DNA from: G963662605 sp963667005
GTDB taxonomy: Bacteria > Bacteroidota > Ignavibacteria > Ignavibacteriales > Ignavibacteriaceae
NCBI GenBank assembly: GCA_963667005.1
Contig: OY762937.1
Location: 1,922,001 to 1,986,000, forward strand
DNA length: 64,000 bases
Reading direction: 5' to 3'
Part shown: positions 25,716 through 34,587 of the stretch, one piece after another
Numbering within the stretch: the stretch's first letter is position 1
How the letters are laid out: every line of letters begins with the position of its first letter
Made by a program: the position numbers and the translations under genes
The notes under the pieces: model-generated
What the model saw: only the letters and a program-made list of their open reading frames with translations
Told to the model about the DNA's origin: nothing
The model's database searches: none

Positions 25716-26876
25716 TTATTTCTTTTTTGCGTCTTTAGGTGCGTTCATCGCATCAATTTCAGATTGAGCGAATTTCTTGAAGCTTTCATCGGTCAAAGCG
25801 AGTTTGAACTGTTCCATAGCTTTTTTGCTGTCGCCTTTGGACTGGTACATTTTAGCTTTGTAATAAGCGACTGAACCAGGAGTTACGCTTCTCTTTGCTA
25901 AAGTTGAATCCAAAGATGCGTCAAATGATTGGAGAGACAGATCCCATTGTTTCTTTTCAGCATAGGCGCGTCCAAGACTCAATAGCGCTTTATCATTCTT
26001 AGCAATTTCAAGAGATTTGTTCAAGCTTTCAATTGCGGCATCCCATTTCTTTTCTGAGAATGATGTCATGCCAACCATGAAATAGGTTACGCGTAAAGCT
26101 TCTTTGATTGCTGTTTTTTTAGTTTCATCAGCGGTAGTTGCAACTGCTTTTGCATAATAAGGAATTGCTGATTTATAATCTTTGGCTTCACGGTAAATAT
26201 TTGCAATACCAATATATGCCTGAGCATATGTTGAATCCATTTGAAGCACCGAAGCAAATTCTTTCTTTGCTTCTTCAGGCTTTTGCAACTTGGTGTACGT
26301 TACGCCTTTGTAATAATAAACCTTCAGGTCTTTTTTCAAAGCAAGTGATTTGTCAAAGTTTTGAAGTGCTTCATCAAACTTACCGGCGTTGATAAGATCA
26401 ACACCTGCGTTAAGATAATTAACGGCAATAGCATTCTCTGCTTCAGCGATCATCATTTCGGCATCGGATTTTTTCTGTGCATCCTGCGTATTTGCAATCA
26501 GCTCTTTATTCAACGCGATAACTTTATCATATTGTTTTTGTGTTGTATAAATAGCTGACAATTGGAGATATGCCTGATCATAGCTTTTGTTGAGAGCGAT
26601 ACACTCTTGCAGCTGGGTAGCGGCGTTGGTATTATCATCAAGTTTCTTGTAAATCTGCGCTTTCAGAAATGAGAGGCGGTAGTCTTTGGCGATGGCAATG
26701 GCGCTATCAACATAGGTCAAAGCATCTTTCAGGTTACCATCTTTCATTAAGCCAACGCTTTTATTGTAAAAAATGGCTGCGTTGTTATCTAACTTTGTTG
26801 TATCTTGCTGCTGGGCAAACATGATAAGGGGAGATACCAGCATCAGTAAAAGAAAAACGAAAAATTGTTTTTTCAT
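25716..26876 (-). CDS. Exported tetratricopeptide-repeat protein
   Basis: This 386-residue protein has a signal peptide (about 1-22, ending M-F-A-Q) followed by TPR helix pairs through most of its length. Recurring Y-x-x-x-A and L-x-x-A-Y-I/A-x-K elements occur about every 34 residues, for example near 65, 100, 165, 200, 235, 285 and 330. It ends in a Lys-rich tail. Such proteins act as protein-binding scaffolds in the periplasm. It stands alone between a convergent terminator and a 212-base upstream gap, so the context gives no partner. Confidence 0.82.
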   Translation of the reverse strand: MKKQFFVFLLLMLVSPLIMFAQQQDTTKLDNNAAIFYNKSVGLMKDGNLKDALTYVDSAIAIAKDYRLSFLKAQIYKKLDDNTNAATQLQECIALNKSYDQAYLQLSAIYTTQKQYDKVIALNKELIANTQDAQKKSDAEMMIAEAENAIAVNYLNAGVDLINAGKFDEALQNFDKSLALKKDLKVYYYKGVTYTKLQKPEEAKKEFASVLQMDSTYAQAYIGIANIYREAKDYKSAIPYYAKAVATTADETKKTAIKEALRVTYFMVGMTSFSEKKWDAAIESLNKSLEIAKNDKALLSLGRAYAEKKQWDLSLQSFDASLDSTLAKRSVTPGSVAYYKAKMYQSKGDSKKAMEQFKLALTDESFKKFAQSEIDAMNAPKDAKKK

Positions 26877-27088
26877 ACGTTTCCTTTAATTATTGATTCA
26901 TGAATTACTTGATTAAATACTGTATTTAAAGCAATAAAATATCCAAGCGGTCCTATTTGCGGGTCGCTGAATATCGCATATTTATTAAAAATTTTACCTT
27001 ACAATCTATTCAAAAAAGTGACAAATGCAATATGGTGAATAAAAATCTACCCTTGGAAAATGTCCCAAAATTGAAGCATTAAGGGCTT

Positions 27089-27838
27089 TTAATCCGAAAT
27101 ACTCCGCCATTGTATCCCGGCTATAAAAGACTGTTGCCGTGAGGAATCATGCACGCCTTCAATGGTTAGTTGAGCGCTTTCTAAAGATGGAGATGAGTAG
27201 ACATGTATCGTATCGCCTTCAAAGCTTTCCGAAGAAAAGCGGATGGTGGCTTCATAAATGCGTTCAGTCCGGAATTTGTCGAGCGGGAAGCAATCAAGAA
27301 GCAATTCGATATACTTCGTGTTATTTACATGCCCGTTTATGTCGATATCTGTGTAACGGATAATCTTGGAATATACGAGATTTTTACCGTCGCCTATTGA
27401 AATTTTTTCCGGGTAGGTATCTATTGCGCTCATGTGGGATTGGTAGGAAATATTCTCAGGTAGTTCTGTCAGACTTGTAATTTTCTTTGTGCGCGGATTT
27501 ATGAGCAGCCATGCAGTAGTCGCAAGGGCTATGGTATTATCTTGTGCATCGCTTATGCGAAAATCTCTGATTGAGAATAATTTGTGTTTGGTCTTCGGCC
27601 ATGTAGTCACTAAAATCTTATCCCCGAACACGGCTGTCTTTTCCAAACGGATACTTGCCCATGATAAAACCCAGGCGAGATCATTCTTTTTCAGGTCGTC
27701 AAAGCCAAGGCCCATGCTTTCTGCATGAGTTGATGCAGCTTCCTGCATAATATTGAAAACCGCGTTTAATTTTAACTCATTTTTGAAATCAATCTCATAA
27801 GCCCGGATAAACCGTTCTTCGGTGTAAATGCTATTCAT
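27089..27838 (-). CDS. Acyl-ACP thioesterase (FatA/FatB family)
   Basis: This 249-residue double-hotdog thioesterase hydrolyses acyl-ACP to free fatty acid. The N-terminal R-x-Y-E-I-D-F element, the Q-E-A-A-S-x-H-A motif near residue 31, the W-x-L-S-W-x-S-I-R block near 57, and the second hotdog with D-I-N-G-H-V-N-N-T-K-Y-I-E near 167-180 (Asn/His catalytic region) match the family. Cytoplasmic. It is the last gene of a probable unit with the SIMPL protein (gap 25 bases) and perhaps the BtpA-like gene. Confidence 0.9.
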   Translation of the reverse strand: MNSIYTEERFIRAYEIDFKNELKLNAVFNIMQEAASTHAESMGLGFDDLKKNDLAWVLSWASIRLEKTAVFGDKILVTTWPKTKHKLFSIRDFRISDAQDNTIALATTAWLLINPRTKKITSLTELPENISYQSHMSAIDTYPEKISIGDGKNLVYSKIIRYTDIDINGHVNNTKYIELLLDCFPLDKFRTERIYEATIRFSSESFEGDTIHVYSSPSLESAQLTIEGVHDSSRQQSFIAGIQWRSISD

Positions 27839-27863
27839 GTATCTAAATGGATTTCCTTAATCG

Positions 27864-28604
27864 TTACCGGATATTGAACTGGAGTCTTGCTGTTACCGAT
27901 GCTGTTTTATTTTTAGAGGTCGTGTTAAAAGCTCCACCGGCACTGAATTCTTCTGAAGAGTTTTGTCCGGTTATTTGAAAGACTCCCATATTTGCGCTGC
28001 ACAGATCGCCGAGTGAATTGCCTGCATTTTCTGCTATCTGTTTAGCACGGTTACGTGCATCAGCCGTAGCATTAGCTATCATTTCAATTTTTAACTCGGC
28101 AAGCTTCGTGTATAGATAGGTCGGCTCCTGAGACGTTAATTCAATATCTAGGTCAATGAGTTCTGTTATAGAGCGGGAGACTTCTTCAATTTTTGCGACT
28201 TCCTTTGATTCGATTGAAACGGTCTGTCTCAACTGATAGCCGTCAAATGTGGTGCGTGTCTCGTCTTTCTCTTTAACAGTCTTATACTCCTTTTGAATGT
28301 CTATGGAAGAGACTACAATTTCTTTTTCATTCACTCCTTTTTTGCGGAGATAGTCACGGATAATATCACTATCCCTTTTAAGCAGTTTGTAGCTGTCTTT
28401 AATGGATGCCGATTTCCTTGAGTATGAACACTGCCAGCTGATGAGGTCGGAAGTGAAGTTTTTAGTCGCCATACCGGTTACGTTAATGGTATTTTCCGTC
28501 TTTAAATGAGAGACTCTCCAAGAGTAACCTAAAATAATAGCGATTAATAATAGGGTAAATGATAAAATAATGGTGTTAAGATGTTCTTTTATTTGTATTC
28601 CCAT
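27864..28604 (-). CDS. SIMPL-domain (DUF541) membrane-anchored protein
   Basis: This protein of about 246 residues has one N-terminal membrane anchor (about 12-32) and a SIMPL domain for the rest. The ATG at 28604 is supported by a clear GGAGGA eight bases upstream; an in-frame extension to 28640 would include that ribosome site. Family hallmarks are I-N-V-T-G near 45, V-x-x-S-x-I-D near 103 and a final R-L-Q-F-N-I. The domain faces the periplasm. The family is linked to envelope stress in some bacteria, but the biochemical role is unknown. Confidence 0.85.
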   Translation of the reverse strand: MGIQIKEHLNTIILSFTLLLIAIILGYSWRVSHLKTENTINVTGMATKNFTSDLISWQCSYSRKSASIKDSYKLLKRDSDIIRDYLRKKGVNEKEIVVSSIDIQKEYKTVKEKDETRTTFDGYQLRQTVSIESKEVAKIEEVSRSITELIDLDIELTSQEPTYLYTKLAELKIEMIANATADARNRAKQIAENAGNSLGDLCSANMGVFQITGQNSSEEFSAGGAFNTTSKNKTASVTARLQFNIR

Positions 28605-28699
28605 TTGTTGATCCTCCAAAATTCTTATAAATACGCACAACGTTACATGTGTTTAGATGGTTGTGTGCGAAAAATTATTATAAATTCATGCTTGCCGGT

Positions 28700-29494
28700 T
28701 TATCGTAAAGCGTTCACTTTTTTCATGAAGTTCTTAATCTTAACCGGGTCAAGCGGTGATACCCAATTGCCGGTTGTCTTAAAATATGAGCCGACGATCA
28801 ATGCATCACACAACTTCAGATAATCCGGAAGATTATCAGAGGTGATTCCTGAACCGGCGAGAACCGGGATTTTAACTTTCTTTTTCACATCGCTGATTTC
28901 CTCGAGCGAAGGTTCTTTGCCGGTGCTTGAGCCGGTAATGATAACACCGTCACTGAGGAAGTACTCAGCAGCTTTTGCTGTGTCAACAATATCTACATCT
29001 GAAGTAATGGCATGTGAACTATGCTTCTTTTTTATGTCCGTGAAGACAAGAACGTTTTCTGCTTGAATCTGTTTCCGGTAACGGAGAATTTCTCCTGCGT
29101 CGGAATTGAAGGTACCTTCATCTGCCACATGAGCGAAGACGAATCCTTCTGCGCGGATAAAATCTGCGCCAGCCGCCAATGCAGCAGCCAAAGCTTCTTT
29201 ATTGGCTCCGGCAAGTATTTGGATCCCCACAGGCAAACCGGATACATTTTTCACTTCATACAGAATAATGCTCATCATTGCCTGGATTTCAGGACCGACA
29301 TGTCTGTTCAGGTAGGGAATGTCATGCATGTTTTCTATCATCAGGACATCAATACCGGCGCGTTTGTAGACAAGAGCTTCCTCTTTTGCCTTTTCAATAA
29401 CCGCTTTGATGTTTCCTTTATATTTAGGTGTGCCCGGTAGTGCCTGAACGTGAATCATGCCGATTACCGGCTTGTTAATGTTGAAAAGTTTCAT
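28700..29494 (-). CDS. BtpA/SgcQ family TIM-barrel protein
   Basis: This protein of about 264 residues belongs to the BtpA family, with G-M-I-H-V-x-A-L-P-G-T-P near the start, D-x-L-M-I-E-N near 46-52, R-A-E-G-F-V-F near 120 and the phosphate-binding-like A-G-S-G-I-T-S-D-N near 213. In cyanobacteria BtpA helps stabilise photosystem I; in enteric bacteria the relative SgcQ lies in a sugar cluster. No photosynthesis gene is seen here, so a sugar or nucleotide-related enzyme role is more plausible but unproven. The ATG at 29494 begins directly before conserved sequence; an in-frame start at 29530 would add 12 residues. A TAATTTTG box lies at 29518-29525. Confidence 0.85.
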   Translation of the reverse strand: MKLFNINKPVIGMIHVQALPGTPKYKGNIKAVIEKAKEEALVYKRAGIDVLMIENMHDIPYLNRHVGPEIQAMMSIILYEVKNVSGLPVGIQILAGANKEALAAALAAGADFIRAEGFVFAHVADEGTFNSDAGEILRYRKQIQAENVLVFTDIKKKHSSHAITSDVDIVDTAKAAEYFLSDGVIITGSSTGKEPSLEEISDVKKKVKIPVLAGSGITSDNLPDYLKLCDALIVGSYFKTTGNWVSPLDPVKIKNFMKKVNALR

Positions 29495-29608
29495 ACGATG
29501 CCTTGATGATAAAATGACAAAATTATCCAATTAAAATAAAGCTTTGTGATGAAACAGCATAGAAGGAAATCCGATATTTAAAGTGACATAGTCGAATTTA
29601 AAATGAAA

Positions 29609-29630
29609 CAGGCGGGTAGAAACCCGCCTG
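29609..29630 (-). terminator. Hairpin terminator after the queuosine-precursor transporter gene
   Basis: A 9-bp GC-rich stem (29609-29617 with 29622-29630) with a 4-base loop is followed on the minus strand by a T-rich but interrupted tract. Confidence 0.65.
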
Positions 29631-29653
29631 AACTTATTATATCAATGTTTTAA

Positions 29654-30340
29654 TTACGTGTTCAATGAGAACGGAGTAAAATTTGTATCGCGATCGTAAT
29701 AGTCTTCATTTTCTTTTTTCTTCAATAATCCTACAACGCTATAGGTAAGGGGAGTGGCAATAACTTCCCACGTTACTTTTAATACATAGTTTGTCAGCAT
29801 AACTTTTAAGAGAAGATCATTCGGCCAAAACGCGTAGAAAGCTACGGGATAAAATATTAGTGAGTCAACTGCTTCGCCGGCAATGGTTGAGCCGATAGTT
29901 CGTGTCCATAGCAACTTACCGTTCGTAATGACTTTCATCTTCGCCAGCACAAATGAATTGGCAAACTCACCGCAAAAGAACGCCGTTAATGATGCGATCA
30001 CAATTCTTGGGGTTACTCCGAATATTGCCTGATAAGCATCCTGGTGTATCCATCCCGGTGCGGGCGGCAGCCCAACAACTACAGTTGCCATTATGGAAGC
30101 AAAGATAAGGGCACTGAATCCAGCCCAAACTACTTTTCTGGATCGTGCATAACCGTATACTTCGGTAAGGATATCATTGAAAAAATAACTGATCGGGAAG
30201 AACAGGATGCCTGCCCCGAAGGTGAAGCCCCACAGGCGCACGACTTTTTCCGCGCCGATTACATTACTGCACAACAGCACGGTGACAAATGCTGCCATGA
30301 TAAGGTCGTAATATTTAAACTTTTTTACGGTTGTTGTCAT
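29654..30340 (-). CDS. yhhQ: Queuosine precursor transporter (YhhQ family)
   Basis: This 228-residue inner-membrane protein of the VUT/YhhQ family imports 7-cyano-7-deazaguanine or related queuosine precursors. About six hydrophobic segments are visible, along with family blocks: A-A-F-V-T-V-L-L-C-S-N-V near 16-27, F-P-I-S-Y-F-F-N-D-I-L-T-E-V-Y-G-Y near 46-62, F-C-G-E-F-A-N-S near 120 and G-E-A-V-D-S-L near 153. It is transcribed alone, bounded by the serA terminator upstream and a hairpin downstream. Confidence 0.9.
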   Translation of the reverse strand: MTTTVKKFKYYDLIMAAFVTVLLCSNVIGAEKVVRLWGFTFGAGILFFPISYFFNDILTEVYGYARSRKVVWAGFSALIFASIMATVVVGLPPAPGWIHQDAYQAIFGVTPRIVIASLTAFFCGEFANSFVLAKMKVITNGKLLWTRTIGSTIAGEAVDSLIFYPVAFYAFWPNDLLLKVMLTNYVLKVTWEVIATPLTYSVVGLLKKKENEDYYDRDTNFTPFSLNT

Positions 30341-30403
30341 ATAATGCCCAATAATGATACTATTATCAAAACAATTATAAGTCCGAAAAATTCCCTAATA
30401 AAC

Positions 30404-30438
30404 AAAAAAGCCGGATTTGTTGGGTCAAATCCGGCTTT
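30404..30438 (-). terminator. Rho-independent terminator of serA
   Basis: A perfect 12-bp stem (30407-30418 with 30427-30438) with an 8-base loop is followed on the minus strand by T6. Confidence 0.88.
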
Positions 30439-30456
30439 AATATACGATAATTCTAC

Positions 30457-32043
30457 TTATACTTTTACAACCATCGCGCTGCTGACGCCGTCAATAGCAG
30501 CGATTTTAGCAAGCGTGTCTTTTTCAATAAAGTGGTCAACCGATACTACGGTTAAAGCCTCTTTACCGATTCCTACACGTCCAAGTGACAGCCCGGCAAT
30601 ATTAATATTCGCCTCGGCAAGCACCTGGCCTACAGACGCGAGTCTGCCCGGTATATCAATGTTCGAGTAGAATAACAGCCAACCTTCTGGATTGATCTCA
30701 ATCTTAAAACTATCCAACCTTACCAAACGCAATTCGTTGTTGCCGAATGCAGTACCGGAAATTACTCTGGTCTCGGCATCTGATACACATTCAACCGTAA
30801 GAAGATTAGCGTAATCAGGGTCGGGACCCGCTAATGTTTCTTCAACCTTCAGTCCGAATTCTTTTGCGAGGAAAGGAGCATTGATGAGGTTTACTTGATC
30901 ACTGCTGAACTTAGATAAAAATCCCTTGATAACAGCCGTTGATATCAAACCATTGGAAACCGAAAGAGTATCACCGGATAAACGGACGCTCAATTTGGTT
31001 ACTTTGCCTTTTATCAACTGTGCAAAGAGAGAGCCGAGTTTATCGCCAAGTTGTACGTACGGAGCCAATTCCGGTTTACTGACCGAGGCCAATGCCGCAG
31101 CGTTAACCGCTCCCTTGATTTCTTTTTTCGTAAAGTATTCTACAATCTGCTCGGCGATTTGAATCGCAACTTTTTCCTGAGCCTCTTCAGTTGACGCTCC
31201 GAGGTGGGGAGTAGTAACAACCTTGGGATGTGAGAAGAGAGGATGTGAAAAATCGGGTGGTTCTTTTGTATAAACATCAAACGCTGCGGCTGAAACTTTA
31301 CCGCTGTTCAATGCTTCAACAATATCATCTTCGTTGACGATGCCGCCGCGGGCACAGTTAACAATTTTAACGCCGTCTTTGCAAATTGCTAATGTTTCTT
31401 TCCGGATGAGGTTTCTCGTGTTATCATCAAGAGGCACATGCACTGTGATGATATCAGCCTGTTTAAAAATTGTTTCAATGTCGGTGAGCGTTATGCCGAG
31501 TTTGGCCGCAACTTCATTGGAGAGTACCGGATCATATCCGACAACCTGCATGCCGAATCCCTTAGCACGAATAGCAACTTCGCGGCCGATTTTACCGAGA
31601 CCGAAAACACCCAATACTTTTCCGTAAACTTCCGTTCCTTTGTATGATTTTTTGTCCCATTTTCCTGCTTTGATTGAAGCATCAGCCTGCGGTATGTTGC
31701 GGCACATGGAAAGCATGAGTGAGAAAGCATGTTCTGCGGTTGAAATGGTGTTTCCGCCCGGTGTATTCATAACGAGAATACCTTTGCGTGTGGCGGCTTC
31801 GCGGTCAATGTTATCGGTGCCCGCACCGGCTCTGCCGATGACTTCCATATTGGACATTTTCGCTATCATGTCGGCAGTAGCTTTGGTTTCACTTCTGACG
31901 ATCAGAGCATTGTAATCTCCGATAACTTCTAGGATGTCCTCTTTTTTCATACCGGGTTTGTACAGTACTTCAAATCCGGCGTTTTCTAAAATCTCTGCCG
32001 ATTTTTTATCTACGGCATCGGTAATTATTATTTTCTTTTTCAT
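30457..32043 (-). CDS. serA: D-3-phosphoglycerate dehydrogenase
   Basis: SerA oxidises 3-phosphoglycerate with NAD as the first step of serine synthesis. The ATG at 32043 is preferred over an in-frame GTG at 32052 because it begins the conserved M-K-K-K-I-I-I-T-D. Domains are the substrate- and NAD-binding parts of D-isomer hydroxyacid dehydrogenases (about 1-315), with G-x-G-x-I-G near 150 and the catalytic His in H-L-G-A-S near 279; an allosteric substrate-binding domain (about 320-450); and a C-terminal ACT domain (about 455-528), which usually binds serine as feedback inhibitor. At about 528 residues it is the long type found in many bacteria. Monocistronic. Confidence 0.95.
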   Translation of the reverse strand: MKKKIIITDAVDKKSAEILENAGFEVLYKPGMKKEDILEVIGDYNALIVRSETKATADMIAKMSNMEVIGRAGAGTDNIDREAATRKGILVMNTPGGNTISTAEHAFSLMLSMCRNIPQADASIKAGKWDKKSYKGTEVYGKVLGVFGLGKIGREVAIRAKGFGMQVVGYDPVLSNEVAAKLGITLTDIETIFKQADIITVHVPLDDNTRNLIRKETLAICKDGVKIVNCARGGIVNEDDIVEALNSGKVSAAAFDVYTKEPPDFSHPLFSHPKVVTTPHLGASTEEAQEKVAIQIAEQIVEYFTKKEIKGAVNAAALASVSKPELAPYVQLGDKLGSLFAQLIKGKVTKLSVRLSGDTLSVSNGLISTAVIKGFLSKFSSDQVNLINAPFLAKEFGLKVEETLAGPDPDYANLLTVECVSDAETRVISGTAFGNNELRLVRLDSFKIEINPEGWLLFYSNIDIPGRLASVGQVLAEANINIAGLSLGRVGIGKEALTVVSVDHFIEKDTLAKIAAIDGVSSAMVVKV

Positions 32044-32220
32044 GGCACACACTTTTCTTTTTTTTATTTTGTTGTTTGCCTGCGGTCGTTGCCGCGAATT
32101 AATTAAATTGTTTTGTGAATGCTAAAGTGAAGACATAGTTTGAGTATTATGCAATAAAACCGTGCAGAGGGTGTTTGCCCGGAGGAAGAATAACGAATTC
32201 AATGTAAGAACTGTTATGTA

Positions 32221-32253
32221 CAAAAACAGTGCCCATTGTTCATGGGCACTGTT
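32221..32253 (-). terminator. Rho-independent terminator of trxA
   Basis: A 12-bp stem (32225-32236 with 32242-32253) with a 5-base loop is followed on the minus strand by T5. Confidence 0.88.
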
Positions 32254-32262
32254 CCATAGATA

Positions 32263-32583
32263 CTATAAAATCTGTCCTAAACGTTGTATGATTTGAGCTT
32301 TCGGAACTGCCCCTACCATTTTATCAACCGGCTGTCCGCCTTTGAAAAACAACATTGTTGGAATTGAACGAACACCGAATTTAATTGCTAATTCATTATT
32401 CTCGTCAATATCTAATTTGCCGACTTTTAATTTTCCGGCATATTCTGCCGCAAGCTGTTCCATTGTCGGTGCAAGCGCTTTGCAGGGTCCGCACCACGGA
32501 GCCCAAAAATCAATCAATACGGGAATATCTGATTTTACAACTTCACTTTCAAAGTTTTCATTTGTTAAAGTAACAGGTTTCAT
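32263..32583 (-). CDS. trxA: Thioredoxin
   Basis: This 106-residue cytoplasmic thioredoxin reduces protein disulfides. The active site W-C-G-P-C-K has C31 and C34, the buried D24 precedes W-A-P-W, and the cis-proline is in S-I-P-T (about 74). Length is standard. It follows the enoyl-reductase-like gene by 30 bases and ends at a strong terminator, so it is probably the last gene of an rsgA-SDR-trxA unit. Confidence 0.96.
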   Translation of the reverse strand: MKPVTLTNENFESEVVKSDIPVLIDFWAPWCGPCKALAPTMEQLAAEYAGKLKVGKLDIDENNELAIKFGVRSIPTMLFFKGGQPVDKMVGAVPKAQIIQRLGQIL

Positions 32584-32613
32584 GATAATTACTTAGCCTT
32601 TCAATTTTACTAT

Positions 32614-33450
32614 TTAATCTAGATAGACGTCAGCGTTTTGGCCGACATAGTTTACAACTTCTTCACCTCCGTCAGCATGTATTATACCGCCCGAGATCCA
32701 CTCACCGCCTTCGCGGCAGAGAAGTGAAATCACTTTAGCGACATCTTCCGGAGTTGTTAATTTATCCTGGGGATTTTTTCTTCTTGCAACTTCAAGCATC
32801 TGTGTACTTCCCGGAATCTTTCTTAAAGCGGGCGTATCGGTAACGCCGGCCATAATAGCTGAGACTCCAACTTTCATAAATCCTAATTCGGTAGCAAGCT
32901 GACGGCAATGAGATTCAAGAGCCGCTTTGGCCGCCGAAACAGCACCATAAAAGGGGATAGCCGTTCTTCCACCTGAGGAAGTCATGGCAAAGATACGGGA
33001 ACGGGGTACTAATAGTTTAGCTGCAACAAGGTCCTGAGTCCAATATACCAGCGAATGTGCCATTACATTGAGCGTCATTTCCATTTGAGCCTTGGTCAGA
33101 GTTGATTCACCGGTTTTTGAAATGAACTCTTTAAGAGTACCAAAAGCCAGTGAGTGCATTAACACTTTAATTTTAGGGGCGCCGCCAGGCAGTTTTTTTA
33201 AAGATTCTACAAATTCTTGTCTTCTTTCTTCATCTGCAGCATTCATATTATGAAATAGTGCAGTTCTACCTGTCGCTTTAATTTGATCAACAATACGATG
33301 AACGTTCGGCATTGTAGCCTGACGGTCAAGATGTACGCCTATAATATTATAACCATCTTCAGCCAATTTTAGGGCTGCAGCTTCACCAAATCCGGATGAC
33401 GCACCAAGTATCAAAGCCCAATACTGTTCGTTTGTCTGAATATTCGTCAC
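32614..33450 (-). CDS. Short-chain dehydrogenase with enoyl-ACP reductase features (FabL/FabI-like)
   Basis: This 278-residue NAD(P)-dependent SDR has two informative motifs. The cofactor loop G-A-S-S-G-F-G-E (16-23) is of the classical SDR/FabL kind, while the active site has Y168 and K175 separated by six residues (Tyr-x6-Lys), which is typical of enoyl-ACP reductases and not of ordinary SDRs (Tyr-x3-Lys). L-M-H-S-L-A-F also recalls FabI. It probably reduces trans-2-enoyl-ACP in the last step of fatty acid elongation, perhaps with NADPH as FabL does. The start is GTG at 33450, with AAGG upstream. It lies between rsgA and trxA. Confidence 0.75.
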   Translation of the reverse strand: MTNIQTNEQYWALILGASSGFGEAAALKLAEDGYNIIGVHLDRQATMPNVHRIVDQIKATGRTALFHNMNAADEERRQEFVESLKKLPGGAPKIKVLMHSLAFGTLKEFISKTGESTLTKAQMEMTLNVMAHSLVYWTQDLVAAKLLVPRSRIFAMTSSGGRTAIPFYGAVSAAKAALESHCRQLATELGFMKVGVSAIMAGVTDTPALRKIPGSTQMLEVARRKNPQDKLTTPEDVAKVISLLCREGGEWISGGIIHADGGEEVVNYVGQNADVYLD

Positions 33451-33555
33451 GATTTCATAACCTTACATAATTCATTGAATTTTCGCGGCTCAATAATACG
33501 AAATTGCCGACTTTCTTACAATAACAGAGAATTTAGCGTTTTAGTGCCTGATTTC

Positions 33556-34470
33556 TCAAAATCGTTCTTCTTTTTCGGTTGTCGCAAGTATTCTGAGGTA
33601 GCTATCATACCGCTCGCCGCTGATAATTTCCTCTTCCACCGCCTTAAAAACGGCACACCCCGGTTCGTGGTCATGCGTGCAGGTATTATATCTGCATTCG
33701 TTTATAAATTGCACAAATTCCGGGAAATAATGTCCTAAATCCTCTTTTTTGATGCCGTACGGCTCAATTTCGCGGACTCCGGGGGTATCTACGATAAAAG
33801 TATTTTCACCCACATGATGCATCCATACGGTAACAGTCGTGTGCTTTCCTTTATTATGGAAGGAGCTGATATCGCCTGTCTCAAGCTCTAACGATGGGCA
33901 CACTGCGGTAAGAATAGAGGACTTCCCCACGCCCGACGGGCCCCAGAAAAGGGATGTTTTTCCCAAGAAGGAATTTTTTAATTCATTCAGGCCTTGTCCG
34001 GTTTTTGTGCTGCACGGGAATACTTCGTATCCGATGCTTTGGTATAATTCGATGATTTCATCAAATTCATCCGCTATTATGAGATCTGTTTTATTCAAAA
34101 CAATTTTTGTTTGTAGTCCGGAACTCTCGCCCACGATAAGAAACCTGTCGAGAGTTTTATTATTGAAGGCGGGTTGGTCGGTTGATACGATAATGTAGAG
34201 CGCGTCAAGATTTGAAGCAATAACTTGTTCAAGGCGTTCACCTTTTACTCCGGTGCCTTTTATTTTTGGAGCCTTACGTGAAAGGAAAGACGCGCGTTCT
34301 TGTATGGTTTCTATAACACCGCTGCCATCATCATTAAGCTGAAAATCCACCCGGTCACCGACCACGGCTATATCGGTAAGCACTAACTTATCTTTCTTAA
34401 GTTTTAAATCATTTTTAAACTTGCCACGCAGACTGCAACGGATATAGCTATCCTTATCCGGTGCGTACAC
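33556..34470 (-). CDS. rsgA: Ribosome small subunit-dependent GTPase A
   Basis: RsgA (YjeQ) is a circularly permuted GTPase that releases assembly factors from the maturing 30S subunit. The G motifs appear in permuted order: N-K-T-D (G4), G-P-S-G-V-G-K-S-S (G1) and D-T-P-G (G3). An N-terminal OB fold and a C-terminal zinc knuckle C-x5-C-x-H-x5-C complete it. The given start is GTG at 34470, but the frame stays open for about 25 further codons, and the extra peptide (I-K-G-I-I-T-K-I-D-G-N-S) looks like the first OB-fold strand. No ATG, GTG or TTG occurs in that extension; CTG at 34518 or ATT at 34542 could be the true start. Confidence 0.92.
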   Translation of the reverse strand: MYAPDKDSYIRCSLRGKFKNDLKLKKDKLVLTDIAVVGDRVDFQLNDDGSGVIETIQERASFLSRKAPKIKGTGVKGERLEQVIASNLDALYIIVSTDQPAFNNKTLDRFLIVGESSGLQTKIVLNKTDLIIADEFDEIIELYQSIGYEVFPCSTKTGQGLNELKNSFLGKTSLFWGPSGVGKSSILTAVCPSLELETGDISSFHNKGKHTTVTVWMHHVGENTFIVDTPGVREIEPYGIKKEDLGHYFPEFVQFINECRYNTCTHDHEPGCAVFKAVEEEIISGERYDSYLRILATTEKEERF

Positions 34471-34587
34471 CGAAAAAGAATTTCCGTCAATCTTTGTAAT
34501 GATTCCTTTGATGCTCAGTCCTTTATAATATGCTATACCAATAGTTTATTAGTTCAGCCTCATTTGTGAATCTGGAAATAAATCACA

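Noticed and set aside
28605..28640. Upstream extension of the SIMPL protein
   Set aside because: It would include the strong GGAGGA ribosome site before the ATG at 28604 and adds non-conserved residues.
29021..29440. Plus-strand open frame of 139 codons
   Set aside because: It lies inside the BtpA-family gene, which has conserved motifs on the minus strand.
30044..30670. Plus-strand open frame of 208 codons
   Set aside because: It spans the start of the queuosine-precursor transporter, a terminator and the end of serA on the opposite strand; no family resemblance.
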